Shown: one piece after another, positions 1 to 11,215 of the stretch
Numbering within the stretch: the first letter of the stretch is position 1
How the letters are laid out: every line of letters starts with the position of its first letter
NCBI GenBank assembly: GCA_030015575.1
Contig: CM057339.1
Span: 701,976,761-702,040,760 of the forward strand
Direction: 5' to 3'
DNA length: 64,000 nucleotides
From: Agapanthus africanus
Taxonomy: Eukaryota > Streptophyta > Magnoliopsida > Asparagales > Amaryllidaceae
The notes under the pieces: model-generated
The model's input: only the letters and a program-made list of their open reading frames with translations
What the model was told of the DNA's origin: nothing
The model's database searches: none
Position numbers and translations under genes: made by a program

Positions 1-1542
1 ACGTCAGATAGCAGTTCCCTGGTGACATGTGTACAGGTTAGTTCATCGACCTGAGATCGTCATTTGTCTCGTTTGAGTTCCCACTGTACTTTGATTACTA
101 CCCTACCATGGCTCAAAGGAGTCATGCAAATGGGTTTTAGTTGGGTACAGTCCCGAGCCACATGGAGGCAGTGAGCAGATCGGCAGGGGTTTCGTCTCTT
201 CCGGTATTGGGGGTGAGATCGCGCTGTGTCTAGGAAAGCCATTACACGAAGTCCTTGGCCAAGGCAGGAGATTTACTGGTAGGTATTCCAGTAGTATCTC
301 AGGGTGTTCTGGGCTACACTCCGACACGACTTGTACCGCTTTGGGGGGTCTGACTTTTACCAACCCCCTAGGCCCGACATGCGATGCTCATAGACGAATG
401 GACCGGACTGTACGGATATTGTCACTGACAGGCTCAGTAGGGTGTCAGGATAAGTTCGCTCATCGACCTCCCTTTTGGTCAATACCTGGTAGCCCGTTAC
501 GTACAGCTAGTACCTCTGGCGTGCTAGTGGTTAAATCCATAGCCAATGTATTGACGAGTCTTTAGAGTCCCCCACAGACAGTTTCTCAAGTTTCGGGCGA
601 AACGTTGTAGAGGCCGTATGATATATGGCAGGGTTCGATCATATACGTGCAGTAGTGCACGGATCATGATCAGGCGGATCATACTAGTTGGCTTTGGTTT
701 AAGCCGGATCCTAGTATAAGATCTGTTAGATTACTTTAGTCTCATCGCATTCATATTCAGTCGGAATACGGATGCAGGTATGTATATACTGGTGATGGGT
801 TTCCTTGTGATCCGTCATGAGTTTACTTTAGATGTTGCCGTATCATTTTGTTGTGGCAAACATTTGAATTAATGTTTGCATTTGGAAATAATGAGCTAGA
901 CATCATCATGAAATGCATTAAATGTGACGTAGACACATATAGTGACTCATGGTCTCTTTTTTGTGAAAAATGACACATTTAGTGATTGATTTGTGGATGA
1001 AATGAAAGGAGGAGAGAGGAAGGGCAGCCATGTGATGGTTGTGAGCTCTCATATTATTCCTCTCTCACTCTCATTTTATCAAAAAAACAACAAAAGAAAA
1101 GAAACCTCATTATCTCCATCCCCTAGCTCATTATCTCCATCAATGGCTTCATCTCTAACCTCCATCCAAATCCATGGATACAAGAGATATAGCGATCTCA
1201 AACATTCTCTACAATACCTTGGACACGTCAGCTAGCACACTTCGTGCCCGAGTTGCTTCGGATGAAGCGGGAGCCCGTAAAAAGAATCGATGATGTGGTG
1301 CCCTTTCCAACGAGGAGATCAAGATTGGAGATGCCGTGAGGAGCTTAGGATGGTGGCCAAAGACCAAAGGACAAGAATCGATCAGTATAGCCTTTCCAAC
1401 CCTCTCTCTAGATAGCTAGTAGTAGGTTAATGGTTCGATGCGGGATTTAAGCATACGATAGCGCCGGTTTCTAGTTTGAAAAAGTTTTCGTTTCCGCAGT
1501 TTGGCCTCGTACAAACGGCCGGGGCGCTACCGTAGACTTACA
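1..1542 (+). repeat. A1 5' LTR (3' portion)
   Basis: This is near-identical by eye to 7757-9299 and ends in ACTTACA directly before the PBS. It contains the block with GGCCGGGGCGCTACCG close to its 3' end, found in all A and B LTRs here. The purine-rich and CT-rich segment at about 990-1140 varies most between copies. ORFs read through it, on either strand, recur in every LTR copy and are not genes. Confidence 0.9.
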
Positions 1543-1560
1543 TGGTATCAGAGCCACGCC
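1543..1560 (+). other. A1 primer binding site (tRNA-iMet)
   Basis: TGGTATCAGAGCCACGCC follows the LTR terminus with no gap. TGGTATCAGAGC is the complement of the 3' end of plant initiator methionine tRNA, the usual primer of plant Copia elements. Confidence 0.9.
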
Positions 1561-1752
1561 ATTAACCTTTATTAGCTTGCTCTAATGTGTTTAGAACTTC
1601 GATCGGACGAATTTTCTAAAAACTGCATTTCCAAGTCACAGTTTCTGTCGAATTTTTCCTGTGGTCAAAAAATTATTTGGTGTACTGCAGAAAATCAGGC
1701 AGGGTTTTTTAAGAGAACTGAGAAAATTTGGTGGGCTGATTTCACTGTAGCA

Positions 1753-1797
1753 CGGCGGATCCGCGGTCGTACCCACATTTTGGCCGCGAATCCACCG
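1753..1797. repeat. GC-rich hairpin (CCGCGG type) in A1 leader
   Basis: Arms are GGCGGATCCGCGG and GGCCGCGAATCCACCG, separated by about 15 bases, about 210 bases after the PBS. It matches 25877-25921 in A2 and 35073-35118 in A3, and resembles the hairpin in the LTRs of E. Confidence 0.75.
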
Positions 1798-1985
1798 TAC
1801 TGTAGCCACAGTGCACGAAATTTTCTGAGGTGGTCTCTGACTTGGAAATGTGGTTTCTGGTATTTTTTGTTTGGGCCCAGATTTGTTTGAGTACAAGGTA
1901 TTGTGCTTGGGGCCCACTTCGGGAAATTTAGTCGATCAAAAATTTTAAATATGTTAGTTCACAGTATTTACATTATATCTGCGAC

Positions 1986-2063
1986 CGTGAATGTCATTTG
2001 ATCGGTAAATCCTGTCTAATTGCTATAGATCTTTTAGACGGATTTGCGAACATGACATTCACG
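1986..2063 (+). repeat. Long stem-loop in A1 leader
   Basis: CGTGAATGTCA (1986-1996) and TGACATTCACG (2053-2063) are perfect inverted copies. An inner partial stem pairs GTAAATCC with GGATTTGC. The same arms occur at 26113-26123/26180-26190 and at 35310-35320/35377-35387, with the same spacing. The position, about 440 bases downstream of the PBS, suits a dimerisation or packaging structure; that role is an inference. Confidence 0.7.
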
Positions 2064-2964
2064 TTGATGTTCTGTGTTGTGCTGTGATATTGCGGATTTG
2101 TCGTGGTGGATAGCCTGGATGCAATGGTAATACAGTTTGGTTGTATTTGTACATTTGATATTGCGGGGCAAGCGTCCGACATGTGGACTGCCGTCACTGC
2201 CTGTTTGTATATTATTCTTTTCGGGCACGACCGGGCTGAGGTCGGTGTACCCGTTGTATATTTTACTTTTTGTACTAGGATTACCCCGCGGTAGGGTGCA
2301 CAGATAGCCGGGTTCTAGAGGGCAACGAGCCCGCATCTCATGGCTTTGAGATGGAGGGGGCTTCACTCTAGAATTGGCGGGCTATTCGCCGCACTCGTAG
2401 GGGGTATAGGTTGACCCAAGGAGGGGTGCCCAAGTTACCGGATTCCGTGAAGTGCTGGGTGGTCCATTCACTTTGTTGAAGGGGGCTGCCTCGCTTCAGG
2501 TTTTGACGGGTAACTTGTCGCACCCGTAGGGATCTAGGATTTCATTGCACAGGCTATCAACACGACCAGGGGAACGTCGGGTTTCAGTAGCGGCTCTATG
2601 AAACCCTGGGATCCCAAATTATCTGTATTGTTCTGTAATGCTTATTACATTTCCGTGCTGTTGCATTTTATCACGCCTGGAGCGAATATTATATATTGAT
2701 ATATATACTAGTAGATGTTGTATATGTTTTACACCCGCGCTAGTCCAGTCCCCGCTCTGTCGTTAGTTAAGTAACCTAACGGGTGATGACGGTACCCAGT
2801 GGCAAATGCGGATGGCATATACGTACATCATATTTTTGTTCTTTTGTGGTATGATTAATTGATGGGACTGCATTGATTCGGATCAATGCAAGCTAAACAA
2901 ATCTATTCTGATGTTGTTGGAACATTTTTCAAAAAAAGTTGTTATTGCAAGGACGTTCTCTTTT

Positions 2965-3206
2965 GTTTTGCACAGTGGTATTCGGTTATGAATATCCATC
3001 ACCTCAGTCGATGAGGTAAGGGCCGAGATCCCTTCAACGGGAGTGACTCTTTGGATAGAAATTTGCGTCAGGGTAATAACTTCACTATAGCTGATTGCCT
3101 TCTGCTTTGTACAGTGGTATTCAGTTGGAATATCCTGCACCTCATTCTATGGGGAAAGAGCCGAGATCCTTTCACCGAGAGTGACCTCTTTAGCAAAGGT
3201 TTTTGC
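2965..3206 (+). repeat. Twin imperfect direct repeat in A1
   Basis: Two units of roughly 140-150 bases each contain GTGGTATTC, then a CCTCA...TGAGG-type small hairpin, then GCCGAGATCC and GGAGTGAC or a close variant. Both units are present in A3 (about 36290-36525). A2 has lost the whole segment by deletion. Confidence 0.7.
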
Positions 3207-3341
3207 CACTATATTTTTATAAAAAGCTATCCGGTTCCTTCAACGATATCAAGTTCATTACGTTAAAGGTTTTTCACCAAAAACCATTCGTGGTCCTCCT
3301 TCATTTCAGAAAGGTAGCACTTAGTATTCATGCTATGTATG

Positions 3342-3533
3342 TTGGCCTTCGTCAAGGCATAGTGTATGGTAGCTATTTGTTACTTTTCTACAGCATAGAT
3401 AGATGCGTTGGTTTGGGACAGTCGTACTACTATTTTAGCCTTCGTTAAGGGTATGTACGAGTGGGTTCAAATTAACCTGGATAATGACGGGTAGAACTTG
3501 ACATGTGACTTATGACATGTTGGCCTTTGTCAA
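3342..3533 (+). repeat. Triple short-hairpin repeat in A1
   Basis: Three copies of TTGGCCTTCGTCAA or its variants lie at 3342-3355, 3435-3448 and 3520-3533. Each can fold as a 5-bp stem with a four-base loop. The middle copy reads TTAGCCTTCGTTAA, changed on both sides of the stem so that pairing is kept. Each is followed by GG. Confidence 0.7.
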
Positions 3534-3618
3534 GGTCATAAGAGCATGGGGTAAAAATCACATCGGGAGTTTCTAAAGAAACTGAAACTTGCCAGATATG
3601 CGCATACTTTCTGGAGTG

Positions 3619-3650
3619 TGATAACGTGATTGGATTCCATCACGTTATCA
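3619..3650 (+). repeat. 11-bp perfect stem-loop in A1
   Basis: TGATAACGTGA (3619-3629), a 10-base loop, and TCACGTTATCA (3640-3650). Flanking GCGCAT upstream and ATGCG downstream can extend the pairing across a bulge. Conserved in A2 and A3. Confidence 0.8.
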
Positions 3651-3970
3651 TGCGATGATAGTTGGATCGCGATACCCACTGATGAGTTGGTTTACTCCTC
3701 GGGTGATCCCGACTAATTCTTCTTTCAGGTTTGTAGGAGAATTTGAGGTTACAGTGGGAGGCTTCTTGATTGGATAAATTGACAACCATTCTGATCTAGG
3801 TTAGAGTGCACGCAGAGTGTTTCTTTTCTCTCTCTCTCTCTTTGGCAGCGACCATGGCCCGACCCTTGACTATGACTCAGTGACCAAGTTAACCGAACTC
3901 TCTTAAAACACTGGCTTTTGGATTGTCTGAGTTGCATACCTCATTAACACTCCTACTTTTACCCTTTTTT

Positions 3971-4712
3971 TCTCCAGAACACCCCGTATTACTACGAACG
4001 TCCACTTCCATTGGATAAAACCATCGTATGGTTACATACGAACTCGATGGAACTTGTTCCAGATTCGTGGATGGTTTCCGGTTCTGGAGAAAATGAATAG
4101 GACTATTCAGTTGTCTTTTCCTTTTACCTTCTCTCAGGTAGCGAGTGCTCCTTAGATTAGGACGGTACACTTGTTACGCTAATTGGATGGTCTTCATCCA
4201 AACCATAGGCAGGTGCCAAACGGTGGGGAATGAAGAAAACCATTTAGCCTAAAAGGTGTACAGAAGGTATTAAGTAAAGACAAATAAAGGGATTAGTAAG
4301 AGGGCAAAGTAAATTGCGACTGCTATTCACGACCAAACCAAGTATTTCTTCGCCAATCCTATATCACCTTTGTATTTCTCCAGGACACTCCGTATCACTA
4401 TGAAGATCCACAGTTATTTGGATACTCCATCGTATGGTTATATACGAACTCGAAGGAACTTGTTCCAGTTCGGGGATGGATTCTGGTTCAGGAGAAATAG
4501 GAATAAGGTTTATTCAGTTGTCTTTTATTTTCACCTTCTCTCAGGTTACGAGTGCTCCTAGCATTAGGACAGTACACCCATTATGCTTATTGGATAGTCT
4601 TCTTCCAAACCATAGGCTGGTGCCGAACGGTAGGGAAGGAAGAAAACCATTTAGCCTAAGAGGGTGTACAGAAGGTAATGACTAAAGACATATAAAGGGA
4701 TTTGGAGAGATG
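3971..4712 (+). repeat. Tandem ~400-bp duplication in A1 internal region
   Basis: The block beginning TCTCCAGAACACCCCGTATT (3971) is repeated 406 bases later at 4377, running to about 4712. Both copies carry the same strings, for example CGAACTCGA followed by GGAACTTGTTCC and GGTGTACAGAAGGTA. A3 has the same duplication (37287 and 37686, offset 399). A2 has one block only (about 27355-27700). Confidence 0.75.
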
Positions 4713-5749
4713 ACAAAGAAATAAACGGTTATAATCATGATCTGGATAATGGAAGAGGCATTACTAAGAATACCCTGATACCCCTTCGAAACATTTACAT
4801 GTTTTAGTTTCACTGTGTATTGTTAAAAGAAAACTGATTTCCCAATTAGCCCTAGCTCCAGGGTATGTATTTACCGGGTTTGATTCTCACATCTGTATGG
4901 TTTTACAGATGATGAGTGGGAGTATGTTATTGGGAATTAGGTGATCATCCTCATTATATCGGAACTCGTTGTAATTGGTGATATTTGAACAAATCGCCTG
5001 GGCTGTTTGTCGGACGACAAATATTTGGTTTTGAATATCCGTTGTTATGCACCAATTTCAAATTGATATATCTGTACGTTTAGTTTCATAAAGTGAGATA
5101 TGACCTTTTGAAATTATGTCGGTGACATTTACCTATATCAGTGGATGGTTAGGTAAGGAGCATTAAACAGCGGTGTAATTCTTCATAACCATAGTACAGT
5201 TTTCAACCTACGACGCACAGGATTTGAGTTATTAGACTCAGGGGACTTATACAAAGTATTGTATGTTGTCCAGTGTTCATGAGGACAGAGGGGTTGGTGC
5301 TCGTACTATATTCTATTTACTTGTGACTTCTCTGATTCTTAAACATGTGTTTCGTAGAAATGCAAGGTCTAAGTTTTGAAAAGTTATAGGTACAAGAGTA
5401 AAGTAGAGAACCAGGTATTGCAAGTATCAGGATTCTTCAAGGTGATCGAAGATGTAGATACTTGTGTATGGTATTCAGTTGATAGTAATGATTATGAGAA
5501 CTTGCTTCTCTTTCATGTTACTCATATCTGGATGTATTCCTAAGTTGAGTAATGCTGATCGGTCTCTCTCCATTCAGTTGACATGCACTGGAGACAGCTG
5601 CATGATTTGAATCTGGTTCCAATTAAATCAGTGCCTCTATTTCTATATTGGATATAGAATAGTTCATATCTTAACAATGTTAAGGTACGGGGAGTTGTCC
5701 GGCTTATGCTTAATACCAGACTCTGGATAACTCAAGGCACGTTTCTGTA
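4713..5749 (+). other. A1 internal region without recognisable coding
   Basis: No ORF and no conserved protein motif seen. It contains a small perfect palindrome at 5006-5021 (TTTGTCG, GA, CGACAAA). By position it corresponds to the gag to integrase part of a Copia element, but decay prevents recognition. Confidence 0.5.
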
Positions 5750-7230
5750 ATGGCTGTTTGTGGGTTGACCCAGGCTATGACGAGGGTTAATTTTCTACCA
5801 TCTGGAAGATCAATAGTGATATTGTTCTTGACTCGCCACAGTTTTAATAAAAATGGATTTTTTTCAGAAAACAGTAGTGGGAGTATGGTAGAACTGGAAG
5901 TGATTCCAGAACCGCAAACGATTACTGAAAATTTGATAAGAACCTAAAGATTCAATCTGGATTGACATTCCATTGGCCACTCCGCAGATATGGTGGGTAA
6001 ACTCAGGCACCCGAGAGGTACTTCAGTAGCCTCAAGGACGATGACAGGGAGGTTCTTGTTTACCCAGACTTGCCATTACTGTTGTTCCAGACTGTGAGAC
6101 CCGGCAGGAGGATAAGTATAGCGTCGTTCTAAACTAGCTTTAGAAGTGTACATGTATATGACTCTGCCGGAGGGTTGTCGTAGTCAGTGGGAGAAGCGGA
6201 AGCATAGTGGACAAGTGGCTTATGTCTATTTATAGACTAAAGCAGATATAGAGGAGATAGATCATCTATTTCTGATGTGACGGTCATAGGTTTGACTTCA
6301 TCAGAATAGGGGATGGATCTGTTAAGAAGGTAGTAGGGTGTGATGTCCTGGTATTTGGATGACATACACATAGTAGGAAGTGATATTCCTATACTACGAT
6401 CGGTTATACTTTGGTTGTCACACAGTGGTTTCTCCACATAGGATATAGAGATAATATCAGATATTCTGGTTACTAGATCAATGCTTTTAGATCTAGATTT
6501 GGATAATTTCCCAATCTGGGTACTTAGACAGTATTATAAAAGTATTTTAGAATGGACGACTCCTGGCATGGTAGTGTACCTGCAGGTGATGGAGTCACCC
6601 TCTCTTAAGGTGTCTTACAGACTAAAGGGGAGAGGGATGTGCATGATTGGCAGATCACTTGCTTAGGCAATCGAGTCAATCATGAGATGTCAAGTACCAC
6701 ACCAGATATTATTTTTGCACGAGATGCAGTAGATTGATATTAATCCTATCCTGGAGAAACGTTCGGAAGCAGTTTTAGAACATAAGTGGATGTTCTAGGG
6801 ATATGATAACAACAGCCTCTTTTAGGAGACGGTTATCATTCCAGGCTTCCAAGGTGACCTGGATGACAGAGTGACTGTCAGAGTCATAGTTTTCACTCTG
6901 AGGAGGGGCAGTGGTTTGGACAGGTGATCCAAGCGGACACTGAGGGAGGCATGGCGCAGGATACTGATTAAGTTCAGTTGACGATACAGTCTAAGAAGTT
7001 TGGATTTGGAGTTCATTTATGAACCAGGTCCCATCAGATATCCAGACAAATTCTAAGACAGGTATTGCTCATTTCGGGAGATGGTTTTCTCCGCGGACTT
7101 GAGATAAAGAAAGACATAGAAAGAAACATTAGGGAGGATCCACTCACTGAGGCTATTCCTCGAACACAATAATTTCACAAACGGGCTTTGTGAGACTGAT
7201 TAGTAGAGGAGTTGGGTGTTCGGTATCATA
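5750..7230 (+). pseudogene. pol: Decayed Copia pol (integrase hinge, RT, RNase H) of A1
   Basis: Short in-register fragments of a Copia polyprotein can be followed across changing frames. The integrase-RT hinge appears as SSGSMVELEVIPEPQ near 5877-5920. A VYMxxPEG-like RT motif falls around 6143-6175. The end of RNase H reads DPLTEAIPRTQ at 7138-7170, close to the polypurine tract, as in intact Copia elements. Stops and frameshifts are frequent and no catalytic YVDD box can be seen. One stop, directly after the hinge (AACCTAAAG at about 5941), is shared with A2 and A3, so it predates their dispersal. No enzyme can come from this copy. Confidence 0.75.
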
Positions 7231-7271
7231 CGGGGTGTGAGTATGCGACATCGAAATAATTAGCCTTGAGT

Positions 7272-7284
7272 GCAAGTGGGAGAT
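7272..7284 (+). other. A1 polypurine tract
   Basis: GCAAGTGGGAGAT sits immediately before the TGTTGG start of the 3' LTR. The same tract is present at the 3' ends of A2, A3 and B. Confidence 0.9.
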
Positions 7285-9299
7285 TGTTGGATATAGTGCC
7301 TTCAGAGTCAATTATTGGATCACAGGCACGTGATTTCAATGATTGAGGGAGGACCGATACCGGTAGGACAGTCTTACTCAAGATGATAGTATGCTATCTG
7401 GTTTATCTTTATCATCGTGTACTGCTTTAGGTGACCTTACAGGTCATTATTGCAGGTTGATAGAGCCCTTAGGATTCTTGCTTGACGGCCAACAGTATGA
7501 TGGCGATCATATACGTGGTACCTGGGGTCTATAAGCATATCCTTAAAGTGGTCCCTAGTCGTGGGAGTTTCGAGACTGGGCATCGATACTCCATTAGTAG
7601 ACTAATCTATACAGTCGAGACCCCGACGAGGGGCGGTGGCCGGTCTCACAAGCTATTGGTGTCAGTTGGTTCACCTAAGATGTATACAGGTGCTCATTGG
7701 GTTATGAGTACACCGGACAGGACTCGCCGGGAACATGCTAATTGGTATTATACCTGACGTCAGATAGCAGTTCCCTGGTGACATATGTACAGGTTACTTC
7801 ATCGACCTGAGATCGTCATTTGTCTTGTGTGAGTTCCTACTGTACTTTGATTACTACCCTACCACGGCTCAAAGGAGTCGTGCAAATAGGTTTTAGTTGG
7901 GTACAGTCCCGAGCCACATGGAGGCAGTGAGCGGATCGGCACGGGTTTCGTCTCTTCCGGTATTGGGGGTGAGATCGCGCTGTGTCTGGGAGAGCCATTA
8001 CACGAAGTCCTTGGCCAAGGCAGGAGATTTACTGGTAGGTATTCCAGTAGTATCTCAGGGTGTTCTGGGCTACACTCCGAAACGACTTGTACCGCTTTTG
8101 GGGGTCTGACTTTTACCAACCCCCTAGGCCCGACATGCGATACTCATAGACGAATGGACCGGACTATACGGATATCGTCACTGACAGGCTCAGTAGGGTG
8201 TCAGGATGAGTTCGCTCATCGACCTCCCTTTTGGTCAATACCTGGTAGCCCGTTACGTACAGCTAGTATCTCTGACGTGCTAGTGGTTAAATCCACTGCC
8301 AATGTATTGACGAGTCTTTAAGAGTCCCCCACAGACAGTTTCTCAAGTTTCGGGCGAAACGTTGTAGAGGCCGTATGATATATGGCAGGGTTCGATCATA
8401 TACGTGCAGTAGTGCACAGATCATGATCGGGCGGATCATATTAGTGGGCTTTGGTTTAAGCCGGATCCTAGTATTAGATTTGTTGGATTACTTTAGTCTC
8501 ATCGCATTCGCATTCAGTCGGAATGCGGATGCAGGTATGTATATACAGGTGAGGGGTATCCTTGTGATCCGTCACGAGTTTACTTTAGATGTTGCTGTAT
8601 CATTTTGTTGTGGCAAACATTTGGATTACTATTTGCATTTGGAAATAATGAGCTGGAATTCATCATGAGATGCATAAAATGTGACATAGACACATATAGT
8701 GACTCATGGTCTCTTTTTTGTGAAAAATGTCATATTTAGTGATTGATTTGTGGATGAAATGAGAGGAGGAGAGAGGAAGGGCAGCCATGTGATGGTTGTG
8801 AGCTCTCATATTATTCCTCTCTCACTCTCATTTTATCAAAAAAACAACAAAAGAAAAGAAACCTCTTCTTCTTCTTCCTCTAGCTCATTATCTCCATCAA
8901 TGACTTCATCTCTAACCTCCATCCAAATCCATGGATGCAAGAGACATAGTGATCACAAGCATTCTCTACAGTACCTTGGACATGTCGGCTAGCACAATTC
9001 GTGCCCGAGTTGCTTCGGATGAAGCGGGAGCCCGTAAAAAGAATCGATGATGTGGTGCCCTTTCCGAAGAGGAGATCGAGACCGGAGATGCCGCGAGGAG
9101 CTTAGGATGGTGGCCAAAGACCGAAGGACACGAATCGATCAGTATAGCCTTTCCAACCCTCTCTCTAGATAGCTAGTAGTAGGTTAATGGTTCAATCCGG
9201 GATTTAAGCATACGATAGCGCCGGTTTCTAGTTTGAAAAAGTTTTCGTTTCCGCATTTTGGCCTCGTACAGACGGCCGGGGTGCTACCGTTGAATTACA
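7285..9299 (+). repeat. A1 3' LTR (2015 bp)
   Basis: Starts TGTTGGATATAGTGCC and ends ACTTACA-like ATTACA (TG...CA termini). It covers the same sequence as 1-1542 plus the 472 bases missing at the window edge, giving nearly equal LTR lengths (2014 and 2015). Confidence 0.9.
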
Positions 9300-10504
9300 C
9301 TTATGCCTCTCTCATATGGAAGGCACGCGATAGATAAATCGTCCGGGTGTACAACGGGGTTTGACCCATAAAACATGATGCCTTTCTGTCCACTTTTCCT
9401 TCCGGGAACATAGAAAGTTTTCAGCTGGTCCACGGTAGAGACTGATAATGCATCGAGCTCTTTGCACATCTGCTCTGGCACCCTTGTGACAGGTAGGGGC
9501 CCTTCTGCAATTTTGAAGGCTTCTCGTAGTTTTGTTTGTTGCATAGGGGTCCAATCTGCACAGCTGTTGCACGGCAGGTCCTCTTCCTCCGACTCTTCAG
9601 TGTCGCTGCTAAGATGAGGGCGGACTTTGCTGTTAGATGGAGCTTCAGTAACAGATTCATCCGTATCGCTACCGAAACGAGGGCGAGTTTTACGGAAGGA
9701 CGGACTTTCAGCGTCGGACTCATCAGTGTCGCTACCGAAATGCGGGCGCACTTGGGCATTTTTGCTTTTGAAAGTGACAGCCGGCTCATATTTGCTTTTG
9801 AGTCTTGGGGATGCTCTATCTTTAGTCAGTTGTGGCTTACCATTTTGGTGGTTCATAAAGTACTGAGAATCTTCATATCGGACTTCATGCACACCGAACG
9901 GCTGGATGTCTCCGTCAATGCGTCTTTCTTCGCCATTTTTAGTATACTTCATGGATTGATGGAGAGTTGATGGAACGATGCCGTAATCGTGGAGCCACGG
10001 CCGTCCCAAGAGAATCTTATAAGACGTGTCGGCGTCGATCACGTAGATCTTAGCTTCAGTTTGCAGATCCCCGAATTTGATTGGCAAAGCTATAGACCCC
10101 AGAACTTGCTGGCAGTTTTGATTGAAGCCTTGAATGACAATCCTTTCCCTTGACAGGTGTAGGACGTCCATTGACAAACTCTTCAGTGTCCGCATGTTCA
10201 TGATGTTCACTGAGGACCCCGGATTAATCAATTTGCGATTAATCCGATCTCTGTCGCTGTACCCGGTCATGTAAAGCGGCCGATTATGCTCAGCCGTTCC
10301 CAGTAGCATGTCTTCATCCTTAAACGTGACTGCGGCGGCTTGCAAAGTGTACGGATCTTCTTTCATATTAATTTCCGCAAAGCGAGCCTGATACCGCTCA
10401 GGGTTTTGTAGAGCATGAATGAGAACATCTCTAAGCTCTTGAGATAAAACCAAGGCATCGTAGATGCAGGAGAGACGGAAGCTTTCGAAGGTGAGCCAAA
10501 ACAT
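9300..10504 (-). pseudogene. pol: D aspartic protease (retropepsin) region
   Basis: A 406-codon ORF, running a few codons into the A1 LTR. Residues 85-180 look like a Tat retropepsin: an active-site loop at 92-98, a downstream ILLGRPWLHDYG at 164-175 and VPSTLHQS after it. The catalytic Asp is replaced by Asn (LINPGSS, residue 94), so this copy should be inactive as a protease. Residues 251-310 form three tandem acidic units built on RPxFGSDTDES. The reading frame is intact over the whole stretch although the neighbouring gag is broken. The following RT is missing because A1 starts here. Confidence 0.8.
9575..9754 (-). repeat. Three tandem acidic peptide repeats in D protease ORF
   Basis: Codons 251-310 encode three ~20-22 residue units sharing R-P-(H/R)-(F/L)-(G/S)-S-D-T-(D/E)-E-S, with acidic and Ser/Pro-rich tails. 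The DNA units are about 60-66 bases and have diverged, so the duplication is not recent. Confidence 0.8.
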
Positions 10505-11185
10505 TATAGTCTACTGGGGAAGGACTTGAGTTTTCATCAGCCGGTTCTCTGCCATCTTCATCATTAGCCACCTGTTTTTCCTTCCCTTTTAGGGCGTTGC
10601 CCTGATTTGGCGGTAGAGCCCTGCCGCTTCTGAGCTGGATTTGATTGGCCTTTGTGGCGAGCTCCTCATCCTCTTCGGGAAAACAGAGCTCCTCTTCAGA
10701 GTCGCTGCCAAGATAGATGGCATAGCAGGTTGCTATAGGGATCTCTTCATTGGAGTCTTCTTCTAACTCCTCCAGAATCTTAGCCGCTTCTACAAGGAAG
10801 AACTCCTTCAATTGAATCAGAGTTCTTTCCTTTTGTTCATAGTATTCGAGGGAATCGATATATTTTTGAATGGTCGATCTCCCTGCAGACACTTTTTCGC
10901 GCCGAGCTGCACTTTTCTTCTCCTTAAGCTTTTGGATTTTGAGCCTAATGGAGCCGCATTGGCAGATGGAAAGGTAGGCTTCTTCTGCCCTTCCCATTCC
11001 GTCCTGGGCTCTTTCCGAAGTAACTTTATCATCTTCTTCGTCTTATTAGATATATGCGTACTCCATGGAGGCCGCGGTGAGTCCATTTCATTTCTCAGGG
11101 CAGCGGGTTCGGCTGTCTGCTCCCAGAAGGCTTCAACTTCTGTCTGTACAAAGTTGGTGGTTGCAACATGATTGTTCACCAACAC
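10431..11185 (-). pseudogene. D gag-protease linker, broken
   Basis: Two overlapping ORFs in different frames (11185-10817 and 10997-10431). The second is rich in Glu/Asp and contains IQLRSGRALPP, a string typical of the gag-pol linker of gypsy elements. The change of frame around 10900 marks a frameshift. No catalytic domain is visible. Confidence 0.6.
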
Positions 11186-11215
11186 ACTTTTGGACAGCTC
11201 GATCTCTCCAGCCTT

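Larger units (their letters stand above)
1561..3970 (+). other. A1 leader and 5' internal region, structured and non-coding
   Basis: No long ORF and no recognisable gag product is present. The region instead holds conserved inverted repeats, each also present in A2 or A3. They are: a GC-rich hairpin at 1753-1797; an 11-bp stem at 1986-1996 with 2053-2063; a twin unit at 2965-3200; three short hairpins at 3342-3533; and an 11-bp stem-loop at 3619-3650. A CT-rich microsatellite lies at about 3826-3845. The sequence CTAATTCTTCTTTCAG near 3714-3729 resembles a splice acceptor, but no matching donor is conserved. A decayed gag may underlie part of this region. Confidence 0.6.
1..9299 (+). mobile_element. 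A1: non-autonomous Copia-type LTR retrotransposon
   Basis: The element has two LTRs in direct orientation, a tRNA-iMet-type PBS just after the 5' LTR and a polypurine tract just before the 3' LTR. Base 1 of the window matches base 7757 of the 3' LTR, so about 472 bases of the 5' LTR lie outside. The internal part (1543-7284, 5.7 kb) has no ORF above about 80 codons with retroviral content. Faint Copia pol remains are visible near its 3' end. The element abuts Tat element D at 9300, inside that element's pol region. The right target duplication would be CTTAT (9300-9304); its partner lies outside the window. Confidence 0.9.

Noticed and set aside
103..363. A minus-strand ORF (MVKVRPPKAVQ...) recurring at 7859-8119, 21923-22150 and 33245-33547
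   Set aside because: It recurs because the LTR recurs. It lies antisense in a non-coding part of the LTR, varies in length and frame, and matches no known protein.
1543..1560. tRNA-like sequence
   Set aside because: Only the 3' terminal complement of tRNA-iMet is present. It is a primer binding site, not a tRNA gene.
3000..3730. A possible intron in the A1 leader (GAGGTAAGG at about 3010, CTTCTTTCAG at about 3729)
   Set aside because: The donor is not conserved: A3 reads GAGGCAAGG and A2 lacks the segment.
1543..7284. Classifying family A as a LARD (large derivative without any coding origin)
   Set aside because: Copia hinge, RT and RNase H remains are recognisable near the 3' end in correct order, so it descends from a normal Copia element.
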